DNA from: Flavobacterium pectinovorum
GTDB lineage: Bacteria > Bacteroidota > Bacteroidia > Flavobacteriales > Flavobacteriaceae
Length of the DNA: 64,000 nucleotides
Direction of reading: 5' to 3'
Assembly (NCBI RefSeq): GCF_900142715.1
Contig: NZ_FRBX01000005.1
Location: 372,001 to 436,000 of the forward strand
Shown: piece by piece, positions 8,971 through 15,895 of the stretch
Layout: each line of letters opens with the position of its first letter
Numbering within the stretch: position 1 is the stretch's first letter
Notes under the pieces: generated by a model
Database searches by the model: none
Seen by the model: only the letters and a program-made list of their open reading frames with translations
What the model was told of the DNA's origin: nothing
Translations under genes and position numbers: made by a program

Positions 8971-9864
8971 ATGATTAATTTTAAAGCTCTGCAGCATCAT
9001 TTTAAGTTTACAAATCAACAACGTTTAGGGATTTTTTTGCTTTTAGGCATCATTGTAATACTACAAATGATTTATTTTTTTGTCAATTTTTCTATTCAGG
9101 AGAAAACCTTCTCTCCCGAAGAAGAGCAATGGCTTTCTTTACAATCGGAAATAGATTCACTAAAAGTGGAAAAATATAATGTAGTGGCTAAAGTTTATAC
9201 TTTTAATCCAAATTTCATTTCAGATTATAAAGGGTATAAACTCGGAATGTCAGTTCAGGAAATAGATAGATTGTTGGCCTTTCGGAAAGAAAATAAATAT
9301 GTGAATTCAGCCAAAGAATTTCAGGAAATAACTAAAATTTCAGATTCATTGTTAAATGTTATTTCACCACTCTTTAAATTTCCGGATTGGATTCAGAATA
9401 AAAAATCATTTAAAACAGATAGAGTAGAATATGTTCACAAAGAATATCCTAAAAAGGAAAAGATAATTTTATCGGATATTAATGAAGCAAGTCAGGAAGA
9501 TTTAATGAAAATATTTGGCATTGGAGAAGCTTTGTCACTTCGGATATTAAAGCAAAAAGAAATTTTAGGAGGTTTTATTTCCATGGAACAGATGAAAGAT
9601 GTTTGGGGACTTTCACCAGAAGTTCTTTTCGAATTAAATACACATTTTAAAATTGTAACGGTCCCAAATTTTAAGAAAATTGCAGTAAATGATGCTTCTT
9701 TGAAAGAGTTGGCGCAGTTTCCGTATTTCAGATATGCATTGGCAAAACAGATAATCACATATCGCAGTATGAATGGAAATTTTAAAAATATTGAGGATTT
9801 AGCAAAAATTAAAGATTTTCCTGTTGAAAAAGCAAAAATAATTAGTTTATATTTGGAGTTCTAA
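8971..9864 (+). CDS. Helix-hairpin-helix (ComEA-like) membrane-anchored protein
   Basis: A 297-residue protein with one N-terminal membrane anchor (hydrophobic core GIFLLLGIIVILQMIYFFVNF, roughly residues 19-39) and tandem helix-hairpin-helix repeats. The clearest are DINEASQEDLMKIFGIGEALSLRIL (about 170-194) and VNDASLKELAQFPYFRYALAKQIITYR (about 240-265), the ComEA-type pattern for non-specific DNA backbone binding. An upstream TTG at 8941 could extend the frame, but it lies inside a promoter -7 element, so the ATG at 8971 is chosen. It could take part in DNA uptake or repair at the envelope. The acyl-CoA dehydrogenase starts 13 bases downstream, so the two are probably co-transcribed without an obvious functional link. 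Confidence 0.78.
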   Translation: MINFKALQHHFKFTNQQRLGIFLLLGIIVILQMIYFFVNFSIQEKTFSPEEEQWLSLQSEIDSLKVEKYNVVAKVYTFNPNFISDYKGYKLGMSVQEIDRLLAFRKENKYVNSAKEFQEITKISDSLLNVISPLFKFPDWIQNKKSFKTDRVEYVHKEYPKKEKIILSDINEASQEDLMKIFGIGEALSLRILKQKEILGGFISMEQMKDVWGLSPEVLFELNTHFKIVTVPNFKKIAVNDASLKELAQFPYFRYALAKQIITYRSMNGNFKNIEDLAKIKDFPVEKAKIISLYLEF

Positions 9865-9877
9865 AAATAACATCGAA

Positions 9878-11020
9878 ATGAATTTTGAATATAATGAAAC
9901 GCAATCAATGATTGCTCAGTCTATAAAAGAGTTTGCAGAAAAAAACATTAGACCTAATATAATGGAATGGGATGAAGCGCAAATTTTTCCTGTCGATTTA
10001 TTTAAAAAATTAGGTGAAATGGGTTTTATGGGTGTTTTGGTGCCTGAAGAATATGGAGGGTCCGGATTAGGTTATCATGAATATATTACTGTAGTTGAGG
10101 AAATTTCTAAAGTAGATCCTTCAATCGGACTTTCTGTTGCGGCCCATAATTCATTATGTACCAATCATATTTTGACTTTCGGAGATGAAGAACAAAAGAA
10201 AAAATGGCTGCCTAAATTGGCAACTGCAGAATATATTGGTGCTTGGGGCTTAACAGAACATAATACAGGGTCTGATGCCGGAGGAATGAATACAACTGCG
10301 GTTAAAGATGGTGATTCGTGGATTGTAAATGGTGCAAAAAACTTTATAACACATGCAATTTCGGGAGATATTGCCGTTGTAATTGTTCGTACAGGAGAAA
10401 AAGGGGATTCTAAAGGAATGACTGCTTTTGTTTTTGAAAAAGGAATGCCCGGATTTACTTCAGGTAAAAAAGAAAATAAATTAGGAATGCGAGCCAGTGA
10501 AACTGCCGAATTAGTTTTTGACAACTGTCGTGTGCCCGATGCAAATAGATTAGGTGAAGTTGGGCAAGGGTTTGTTCAGGCTATGAAAATATTAGATGGG
10601 GGTCGAATTTCAATTGGAGCCTTATCATTGGGGATTTCAAAAGGAGCTTATGAAGCAGCATTGAAATACTCAAAAGAAAGACATCAGTTTGGGCAGCCAA
10701 TCAGTAGTTTTCAGGGGATTTCATTTAAATTAGCCGATATGGCAACTGAAATCGAAGCTTCAGAATTGTTATTGCATAAAGCTGCTTTTTTAAAACAAAA
10801 ACATAAGCCGGTTACAACGCTTGGAGCAATGGCAAAAATGTATGCTTCTGAAGCCTGTGTGAAAATTGCAAATGAAGCAGTTCAGATTCACGGCGGATAT
10901 GGATATACAAAAGATTTTCCGGTAGAGAAATTTTACAGAGATTCTAAATTGTGTACTATAGGCGAAGGAACTACTGAAATTCAGAAACTTGTAATTTCAA
11001 GGAATTTGCTAAAAGAATAA
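9878..11020 (+). CDS. Acyl-CoA dehydrogenase
   Basis: A 380-residue FAD enzyme that introduces the alpha-beta double bond in acyl-CoA during fatty-acid or amino-acid breakdown. Visible are the N-terminal helical domain, the family signature GAWGLTEHNTGSDAGG (about residues 123-138), the middle beta domain, the motif QFGQPISSFQG and the C-terminal signature with AVQIHGGYGYTKDFPVEK. The Glu in IGEGTTEIQ sits where short/medium-chain acyl-CoA dehydrogenases hold their catalytic base. Length is normal. It follows the helix-hairpin-helix gene closely and is ended by a small hairpin terminator. Chain-length specificity cannot be read with confidence. Confidence 0.95.
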   Translation: MNFEYNETQSMIAQSIKEFAEKNIRPNIMEWDEAQIFPVDLFKKLGEMGFMGVLVPEEYGGSGLGYHEYITVVEEISKVDPSIGLSVAAHNSLCTNHILTFGDEEQKKKWLPKLATAEYIGAWGLTEHNTGSDAGGMNTTAVKDGDSWIVNGAKNFITHAISGDIAVVIVRTGEKGDSKGMTAFVFEKGMPGFTSGKKENKLGMRASETAELVFDNCRVPDANRLGEVGQGFVQAMKILDGGRISIGALSLGISKGAYEAALKYSKERHQFGQPISSFQGISFKLADMATEIEASELLLHKAAFLKQKHKPVTTLGAMAKMYASEACVKIANEAVQIHGGYGYTKDFPVEKFYRDSKLCTIGEGTTEIQKLVISRNLLKE

Positions 11021-11073
11021 AGAATTAAGAATAAAGAATATTCTTAATTTGCTCTTTTTAGTGATCGGTTTTC

Positions 11074-11096
11074 AGAGAAGTCGATTCTCTTTTTTC
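11074..11096 (+). terminator. Terminator after the acyl-CoA dehydrogenase gene
   Basis: A 6-bp stem AGAGAA/TTCTCT with a 5-base loop is followed by TTTTTC. Confidence 0.6.
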
Positions 11097-11157
11097 TATG
11101 TTCTATTTTCTTTTAAAATAATTTACAATTTATAACTCATAATTAATAATTAATAAT

Positions 11158-11165
11158 TACTTTTG
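11158..11165 (+). promoter_or_regulatory. Promoter -7 element for rpsU
   Basis: TACTTTTG matches TAnnTTTG. The start of transcription would be near 11171, giving a leader of roughly 25 bases that contains the Shine-Dalgarno sequence. Confidence 0.6.
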
Positions 11166-11178
11166 CAACCTTAACGAG

Positions 11179-11186
11179 AGGAGGTG
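11179..11186 (+). promoter_or_regulatory. Strong Shine-Dalgarno sequence of rpsU
   Basis: AGGAGGTG is an eight-base complement of the canonical 16S 3' end and ends 8 bases before the ATG. I noticed no comparable, properly spaced site in front of other starts inspected in this window, including the ribosomal protein genes. In Bacteroidota the anti-SD is reported to be covered by a pocket that includes bS21, so a strong SD on the bS21 gene suggests self-regulation. Confidence 0.85.
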
Positions 11187-11194
11187 TCTATATT

Positions 11195-11389
11195 ATGTTA
11201 ATTATACCAATTAAAGACGGAGAAAATATCGATAGAGCATTAAAGCGCTATAAAAGAAAATTTGATAAAACAGGAACTGTTCGTCAACTAAGAGCACGTA
11301 CTGCTTTTATTAAGCCTTCTGTTATCAAAAGAGCTCAAATTCAAAAAGCTGCTTACATCCAAAACATGAGAGATGGTTTAGAAAGTTAG
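11195..11389 (+). CDS. rpsU: Small ribosomal subunit protein bS21
   Basis: A 64-residue basic protein of the 30S platform, near the 3' end of 16S rRNA. The motif GENIDRALKRYKRKFDKTG (about residues 9-27) and a basic C-terminal half fit bS21. It has its own promoter and terminator, so it is a single-gene unit ahead of the xer-hpf-tRNA-tuf block. The leader carries an exceptional Shine-Dalgarno sequence (see 11179). In published Bacteroidota ribosome structures bS21 helps sequester the anti-Shine-Dalgarno, which makes autoregulation by bS21 abundance plausible here; that link is inference for this genome. Confidence 0.97.
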   Translation: MLIIPIKDGENIDRALKRYKRKFDKTGTVRQLRARTAFIKPSVIKRAQIQKAAYIQNMRDGLES

Positions 11390-11412
11390 TATTAAGCTTT
11401 TCAAAAATAATT

Positions 11413-11450
11413 ACCGTTAGTTGTCAAATTTTGATACTAACGGTTTTTTT
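11413..11450 (+). terminator. Intrinsic terminator of rpsU
   Basis: A 9-bp stem, ACCGTTAGT/ACTAACGGT, with an inner TCAA/TTGA pairing, is followed by a T tract. Confidence 0.9.
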
Positions 11451-11539
11451 ATGCTTAATTTTGAAGTAAATAAGATTTTGAAGATATTATATATAGGTGT
11501 AATATTGGATTTTTGTGTAAAGTAAAAGAATGTATTCTT

Positions 11540-12433
11540 ATGAAATCAAATAAAGAAGCGTTTCGTGATTATCTTCAATTCGAAAAAAAATATTCTCCGC
11601 ATACTGTTAATGCTTATTTAAATGATGTGACGTTTTTTGAAGATTTCAATAAAACTCATTTTGAGCAGGATAATATTGATCAGGTAAATTACAGTCAAAT
11701 CAGAAGCTGGATTGTTTCTTTGGTTGATCAGAATGTTTCTAATGTTTCTGTCAATAGAAAAATGGCTTCGTTAAAGTCTTTTTATAAATTTCTTTTAAAG
11801 ACAAAGCAAATAGATATAAATCCGATGCTAAAGCATAAAGCTTTAAAAACTCCCAAAATTGTCCAGATTCCTTTTTCAGAAAAAGAACTTACAGATTTAA
11901 TTCAGGAAGTAGGTAATCCGGTAGGATTTGAAGAAATAAGAGATAGGCTTATTGTTGAAATGTTTTATACAACCGGAATGAGGAGGGCAGAGCTGATAAA
12001 TTTGATGCTGCGCAATGTAGATTTGTCTTCCAGTGTTATTAAGGTTTTAGGGAAAAGAAATAAAGAACGCATTATTCCACTTTTACCTGTTATTGTTGAT
12101 CAGCTTAAATTGTATTTAAACGAGCGGGCTTTAGTTGAGAACATCGTTGATGGTGAATATTTTTTTATTTCAAAAAAAGGGTTAAAATTGAGCGAATCTT
12201 TTGTGTATCGATTAATAAATTCTTACTTTAGTAAAGTCTCTGAGAAGGTGAAAAAAAGCCCGCATGTGCTTCGGCATACTTTTGCAACTCATCTTTTAAA
12301 TAATGGAGCAGATTTAAATTCAGTTAAAGAATTATTAGGACATTCGAGTTTAGCGTCTACGCAAGTTTATACTCATAATAGTTTAGCGGAGCTTAAGAAA
12401 GTGTATACTAATGCGCATCCGAGAAATAAATAG
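11540..12433 (+). CDS. xerC: Tyrosine recombinase, XerC/XerD type
   Basis: A 297-residue site-specific recombinase. The N-terminal SAM-like DNA-binding domain spans about residues 1-85 (YLQFEKKYSPHTVNAYLNDV). The catalytic domain shows the first Arg in TTGMRRAELINL, a Lys in VLGKRNKERIIPL, the HxxR pair in HVLRHTFATHLLNNG, the second His in LLGHSSLASTQ and the nucleophile Tyr in VYTHNS. Length and lack of phage neighbours fit the chromosome-dimer resolution recombinase rather than an integrase. XerC versus XerD is not certain. A start at 11513 is possible but adds a poor leader; the ATG at 11540 matches family N termini. hpf follows after 34 bases. Confidence 0.9.
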   Translation: MKSNKEAFRDYLQFEKKYSPHTVNAYLNDVTFFEDFNKTHFEQDNIDQVNYSQIRSWIVSLVDQNVSNVSVNRKMASLKSFYKFLLKTKQIDINPMLKHKALKTPKIVQIPFSEKELTDLIQEVGNPVGFEEIRDRLIVEMFYTTGMRRAELINLMLRNVDLSSSVIKVLGKRNKERIIPLLPVIVDQLKLYLNERALVENIVDGEYFFISKKGLKLSESFVYRLINSYFSKVSEKVKKSPHVLRHTFATHLLNNGADLNSVKELLGHSSLASTQVYTHNSLAELKKVYTNAHPRNK

Positions 12434-12467
12434 TAATTCTTAAATGTTTAACCCTAAAATTAGTATT

Positions 12468-12770
12468 ATGAAGGTAGATGTTCATGCCGTTAACTTTACT
12501 GTTGACAGAAAGTTGGTTGATTTTATTCAGGAGAGAATGGATAAATTAGAAAAATATTACGATCGAGTTGTCTCGGCTGACGTTTTTTTAAAAGTGGAAA
12601 GAACAAGTGATAAGGAGAATAAGGCGGTAGAGATTAAGATTAATGTTCCTGGAGACGAATTTTTGGTTAAAAAACAATGCAAAACATTCGAAGAAGCAGT
12701 AGAGCTTTCGGCTGAATCTTTAGAACGTTTGCTGGTAAAAAGGAAAGAAAAAATAAGAGCACACATATAA
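12468..12770 (+). CDS. hpf: Ribosome hibernation-promoting factor, short form
   Basis: A 100-residue HPF/YfiA (RaiA) family protein that binds the 30S decoding site in stationary phase and silences ribosomes. The beta-alpha fold is evident: VDVHAVNFTVDRKLVDFIQERMDKLEKYYD then a strand pair and the basic helix SLERLLVKRKEKIRAHI. It lacks the C-terminal dimerisation domain of long HPF. An upstream in-frame ATG at 12444 would add eight residues; the ATG at 12468 begins directly at the first conserved strand. It is likely co-transcribed with the recombinase. Confidence 0.92.
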   Translation: MKVDVHAVNFTVDRKLVDFIQERMDKLEKYYDRVVSADVFLKVERTSDKENKAVEIKINVPGDEFLVKKQCKTFEEAVELSAESLERLLVKRKEKIRAHI

Positions 12771-12793
12771 TTGAAAATTTTTTTCAAAAAATG

Positions 12794-12824
12794 TTTTGAT
12801 ACAAAGATAAAATAGCTACATTTG
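12794..12824 (+). promoter_or_regulatory. Promoter of the tRNA-tuf operon
   Basis: TTTTG at 12794-12798, an 18-base spacer and TACATTTG at 12817-12824 make the best match in this window to the Bacteroidota primary-sigma promoter. Start of transcription is expected near 12830. Confidence 0.8.
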
Positions 12825-12825
12825 C

Positions 12826-12852
12826 AGTCCGTTAGAAATAGCGGACTTTTTT
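12826..12852 (+). terminator. Hairpin with T tract overlapping the tRNA operon start
   Basis: AGTCCG/CGGACT with a 10-base loop is followed by TTTTTA. It can end hpf transcription, but its 5' arm coincides with the expected transcription start of the tRNA operon. Confidence 0.65.
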
Positions 12853-12861
12853 ATTGATATT

Positions 12862-12935
12862 GCCAGCGTAGCTCAGTTGGCTAGAGCAGCTGATTTGTAA
12901 TCAGCAGGTCGTGGGTTCGAGTCCCTCCGCCGGCT
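12862..12935 (+). tRNA. tRNA-Thr (anticodon TGT)
   Basis: A 74-base cloverleaf. The anticodon arm is GCTGA-TTTGTAA-TCAGC with anticodon TGT, and the T loop is TTCGAGT. The acceptor arms GCCAGCG and CGCCGGC pair except for A4 opposite C69. T is the discriminator base and CCA is not encoded. Confidence 0.93.
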
Positions 12936-12990
12936 CTAAATATTTCAAATGCGATTTGAAATTGTTCATGCAATTATTGATAAAAAAAAA

Positions 12991-13071
12991 GGGGAGATAC
13001 TCAAGCGGCCAACGAGGGCAGACTGTAAATCTGCTGTGTGAACTTCGCAGGTTCGAATCCTGCTCTCCCCA
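12991..13071 (+). tRNA. tRNA-Tyr (anticodon GTA)
   Basis: An 81-base class II tRNA. Acceptor GGGGAGA pairs with TCTCCCC, the anticodon arm is GCAGA-CTGTAAA-TCTGC, and there is a long variable arm. The discriminator is A. Confidence 0.96.
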
Positions 13072-13082
13072 CAAAAAAAAGT

Positions 13083-13150
13083 TTAGAATTCAGATTGTTG
13101 GTTTTAGATTGTTAAAGTCTAAATTCTTAAATCTACAGTCTAAAATCAGA
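13083..13150. repeat. AT-rich TTTAGATT/AATCTAAA-type repeats between tRNAs
   Basis: The tRNA-Tyr to tRNA-Thr spacer contains several forward and inverted near-copies of TTTAGATT, such as TTTTAGATTG, TCTAAATTC and AGTCTAAAATC. The words resemble the heptamer array at 6850 and shorter runs near 43705 and 62117. Confidence 0.6.
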
Positions 13151-13155
13151 ACTCT

Positions 13156-13227
13156 GCCGGTGTAGCTCAGGGGTAGAGTGCTTCCTTGGTAAGGAAGAGG
13201 TCTCGGGTTCAATTCCCGACATTGGCT
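13156..13227 (+). tRNA. tRNA-Thr (anticodon GGT)
   Basis: A 72-base cloverleaf. The anticodon arm is CTTCC-TTGGTAA-GGAAG with anticodon GGT; the acceptor GCCGGTG pairs with CATTGGC through two G-U pairs; the T arm is TCGGG-TTCAATT-CCCGA. Confidence 0.94.
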
Positions 13228-13281
13228 CAAGTAAGTAGGAAATTGAAATTAATATATAACTAAGATTAAAAATTAAGTAAA

Positions 13282-14469
13282 ATGGCAAAGGAGAATTTTA
13301 ATCGTTCCAAACCGCACTTAAACATAGGTACAATTGGACACGTGGATCACGGAAAAACTACATTAACTGCAGCAATTACAAAAGTATTGTCTGATGCTGG
13401 TTACTGTCAAGCAAAATCGTTTGATCAAATCGATAACGCTCCAGAGGAGAAAGAAAGAGGTATTACTATTAATACATCACACGTAGAGTATGAAACAGCT
13501 AATCGTCACTACGCTCACGTTGACTGTCCAGGTCACGCGGATTACGTAAAGAACATGGTTACTGGTGCTGCTCAAATGGACGGAGCTATCTTAGTAGTTG
13601 CTGCTACAGATGGTCCAATGCCACAAACTCGTGAGCACATCCTTTTAGGTCGTCAGGTTGGTATTCCAAGAATCGTTGTTTTCATGAACAAAGTGGATAT
13701 GGTTGATGATGCTGAATTGTTAGAGCTTGTTGAAATGGAAATTAGAGATTTATTATCTTTCTACGAATATGATGGAGATAATGGTCCTGTAGTTCAAGGT
13801 TCTGCTTTAGGAGGATTGAATAATGATCCTGCTTGGGTACCAAAAATCATTGAATTAATGGCAGCTGTTGATGCTTGGATCGAAGAGCCAGTGCGTGACG
13901 TAGCTAAACCATTCTTGATGCCGGTTGAAGATGTATTTACAATTACTGGTCGTGGAACTGTTGCTACAGGTCGTATCGAAACAGGTATTGCTAATACAGG
14001 AGATCCAGTTGAAATCATTGGTATGGGAGCTGATAAATTAACTTCTACTATTACAGGAGTTGAGATGTTCCGTAAAATCCTTGATAGAGGTGAAGCTGGA
14101 GATAACGTAGGTTTATTGTTAAGAGGTATTGATAAAGAATCTATCAAAAGAGGAATGGTTATCATTAAGCCAGGATCAGTAAAACCACACGCTACTTTCA
14201 AAGCTGAGGTTTATATCTTGAAAAAAGAAGAAGGTGGACGTCATACTCCATTCCATAATAACTACCGTCCACAGTTCTACGTACGTACAACTGACGTAAC
14301 AGGAGTTATTACTTTACCAGAAGGAGTAGAGATGGTAATGCCAGGAGATAACTTAACTATCAATGTTTCTTTATTAAGCCCAATCGCAATGAGCGTAGGT
14401 TTACGTTTCGCTATCCGTGAAGGTGGTAGAACAGTAGGAGCTGGTCAGGTTACTGAAATCGTAGGATAA
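13282..14469 (+). CDS. tuf: Elongation factor Tu
   Basis: A 395-residue GTPase that carries aminoacyl-tRNA to the ribosomal A site. G1 is GHVDHGKTT (about residues 18-26), switch II is DCPGHADY, and G4 is NKVD. The three-domain length is normal and the C terminus (GGRTVGAGQVTEIVG) is intact. It sits in the conserved Bacteroidota order tRNAs-tuf-tRNA-Trp-secE-nusG. A 10-bp hairpin terminator just before tRNA-Trp probably limits read-through. Codon use is strongly biased, as expected for a highly expressed gene. Confidence 0.99.
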   Translation: MAKENFNRSKPHLNIGTIGHVDHGKTTLTAAITKVLSDAGYCQAKSFDQIDNAPEEKERGITINTSHVEYETANRHYAHVDCPGHADYVKNMVTGAAQMDGAILVVAATDGPMPQTREHILLGRQVGIPRIVVFMNKVDMVDDAELLELVEMEIRDLLSFYEYDGDNGPVVQGSALGGLNNDPAWVPKIIELMAAVDAWIEEPVRDVAKPFLMPVEDVFTITGRGTVATGRIETGIANTGDPVEIIGMGADKLTSTITGVEMFRKILDRGEAGDNVGLLLRGIDKESIKRGMVIIKPGSVKPHATFKAEVYILKKEEGGRHTPFHNNYRPQFYVRTTDVTGVITLPEGVEMVMPGDNLTINVSLLSPIAMSVGLRFAIREGGRTVGAGQVTEIVG

Positions 14470-14485
14470 TCCTATAAAAATTATA

Positions 14486-14524
14486 AAAAGCCAGTTGTTT
14501 TCTTAACTGAAATCACTGGCTTTT
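14486..14524 (+). terminator. Terminator between tuf and tRNA-Trp
   Basis: A 10-bp stem AAAAGCCAGT/ACTGGCTTTT with a 19-base loop ends five bases before the tRNA. Confidence 0.8.
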
Positions 14525-14528
14525 AATT

Positions 14529-14599
14529 ACGGGCGTAGTTCAAGGGTAGAATAGCGGTCTCCAAAACCGTTGATGGGGGTTCGAATCCCTCCGCCCGTG
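14529..14599 (+). tRNA. tRNA-Trp (anticodon CCA)
   Basis: A 71-base cloverleaf. Acceptor ACGGGCG pairs with CGCCCGT; the anticodon arm is GCGGT-CTCCAAA-ACCGT; the discriminator is G. It lies between tuf and secE, a conserved bacterial position. Confidence 0.96.
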
Positions 14600-14617
14600 C
14601 AATATAAAATATATCAA

Positions 14618-14815
14618 ATGACAAAAGTTACTAATTATTTATCAGAGGCTTTCGAAGAGTTAAAGTCAAATGTTACTTGGCCTGCTTGGGCTGAGGTTCA
14701 GAAATTGACAATTGTTGTGGCTGTATTTTCAGTTCTATTCGCTTTGGCAACATGGGGAGTAGATGAATTTTTTGCAAAAGCTTTGGCTGGATTTTTTAAC
14801 TGGTTAAAAGGATAA
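14618..14815 (+). CDS. secE: Preprotein translocase subunit SecE
   Basis: A 65-residue short-form SecE with a cytoplasmic amphipathic helix (SEAFEELKSNVTWPAWAEVQ, residues 8-27) followed by one membrane helix (about 29-50). It clamps the SecY channel. A longer frame opens inside tRNA-Trp at 14570 and must be rejected; the ATG at 14618 gives the standard N terminus. nusG follows after 10 bases. Confidence 0.95.
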   Translation: MTKVTNYLSEAFEELKSNVTWPAWAEVQKLTIVVAVFSVLFALATWGVDEFFAKALAGFFNWLKG

Positions 14816-14825
14816 TTTTTTTGTG

Positions 14826-15377
14826 ATGGCAGATAATAATGTAAAAAAATGGTATGTGGTTAGAGCTGTAAGCGGACAGGAAAACAAAGTCAAAGCTTAC
14901 ATCGAAACTGAGATTGCCAGATTAGGTATGGGTGATTATGTTTCCCAAGTTTTAGTGCCTACAGAAAAAGTAGTTACTGTAAAAGAGGGAAAGAAAATGT
15001 CTAAGGATAAAGTTTATTTTCCTGGATATGTTATGATCGAAGCCAATTTAGTTGGTGAGATACCTCATATTATCAAGTCTATTACTAGTGTTATTGGATT
15101 TTTAGGTGAGATCAAAGGAGGAGAACCTGTTCCTTTGAGACTTTCTGAAGTAAATAGAATGTTAGGTAAAGTAGATGAGTTGGCTGTTAATACAGATACT
15201 CGTGCTATTCCTTTCAACTTAGGAGAAACTGTTAAAGTGATCGACGGTCCATTTAACGGATTTAACGGAACAGTTGAAAAAATCAATGAAGAAAAGCGTA
15301 AACTTGAAGTTATGGTTAAAATTTTCGGAAGAAAAACACCATTAGAATTAAGTTTTATGCAAGTTGAAAAAGTATAA
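14826..15377 (+). CDS. nusG: Transcription termination/antitermination factor NusG
   Basis: A 183-residue NusG: the NGN domain (KKWYVVRAVSGQENKVKAYIE onward, residues about 6-110) binds RNA polymerase, and the C-terminal KOW domain (LGETVKVIDGPFNGFNGTVEKIN, about 136-158) contacts Rho or ribosomal protein S10. PGYVMIEA is a conserved NGN strand. A GTG at 14823 directly precedes the ATG at 14826; the ATG is taken. Order secE-nusG-rplK is conserved. Confidence 0.97.
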   Translation: MADNNVKKWYVVRAVSGQENKVKAYIETEIARLGMGDYVSQVLVPTEKVVTVKEGKKMSKDKVYFPGYVMIEANLVGEIPHIIKSITSVIGFLGEIKGGEPVPLRLSEVNRMLGKVDELAVNTDTRAIPFNLGETVKVIDGPFNGFNGTVEKINEEKRKLEVMVKIFGRKTPLELSFMQVEKV

Positions 15378-15444
15378 TTTTTTGTTACATATATAATAAC
15401 CATTGTAATCGCTTCCATTGATTGCAGTGTTAAATTTTTTAAAA

Positions 15445-15882
15445 ATGGCTAAAGAAATTAGTAAGGTAGTTAAACTACAAGTTAAGGGAGGTGCTGCGAA
15501 TCCGTCGCCACCGGTTGGACCTGCTTTAGGAGCTGCTGGGGTAAACATCATGGAGTTTTGTAAGCAATTTAATGCTAGAACTCAGGATAAACCTGGCAAA
15601 ATATGCCCAGTGCAAATCACTGTGTATAAAGACAAATCATTCGATTTTGTTGTTAAGACTCCTCCAGCAGCAGTTCAGTTAATGGAAGCTGCAAAGCTAA
15701 AATCTGGTTCTGGTGAGCCTAATCGTAAAAAAGTAGCTAGTGTTACTTGGGAACAAATTAGAGCAATTGCTGATGACAAAATGCCTGACTTAAATGCATT
15801 CACTATTGAGGCTGCAATGAGTATGGTTGCTGGAACAGCTAGATCTATGGGTATAACTGTATCAGGAGAAGCTCCTTTTTAA
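15445..15882 (+). CDS. rplK: Large ribosomal subunit protein uL11
   Basis: A 145-residue uL11, part of the GTPase-associated stalk base on 23S rRNA. GAANPSPPVGPALGAAGVNIMEFCKQFN (from about residue 18) is the N-terminal signature, and MGITVSGEAPF ends the rRNA-binding C-terminal domain. An upstream in-frame start at 15418 adds nine unusual residues; MAKEISKVVKLQVKGG at 15445 is the family N terminus. rplA starts 14 bases after the stop. Confidence 0.98.
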   Translation: MAKEISKVVKLQVKGGAANPSPPVGPALGAAGVNIMEFCKQFNARTQDKPGKICPVQITVYKDKSFDFVVKTPPAAVQLMEAAKLKSGSGEPNRKKVASVTWEQIRAIADDKMPDLNAFTIEAAMSMVAGTARSMGITVSGEAPF

Positions 15883-15895
15883 TTAAGAAAAAGAC

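Noticed and set aside
11540..12433. Phage or integron integrase
   Set aside because: Length, neighbours (rpsU, hpf, tRNA-tuf) and the lack of attachment-site duplications or phage genes fit a housekeeping Xer recombinase.
12911..13165. An 84-residue open frame across the tRNA cluster
   Set aside because: It runs through tRNA-Thr and tRNA-Tyr; the cloverleaf genes explain the sequence and the translation has no coding character.
14570..14617. N-terminal extension of SecE starting inside tRNA-Trp
   Set aside because: The extension is encoded by the 3' half of the tRNA; the ATG at 14618 gives the normal SecE N terminus.
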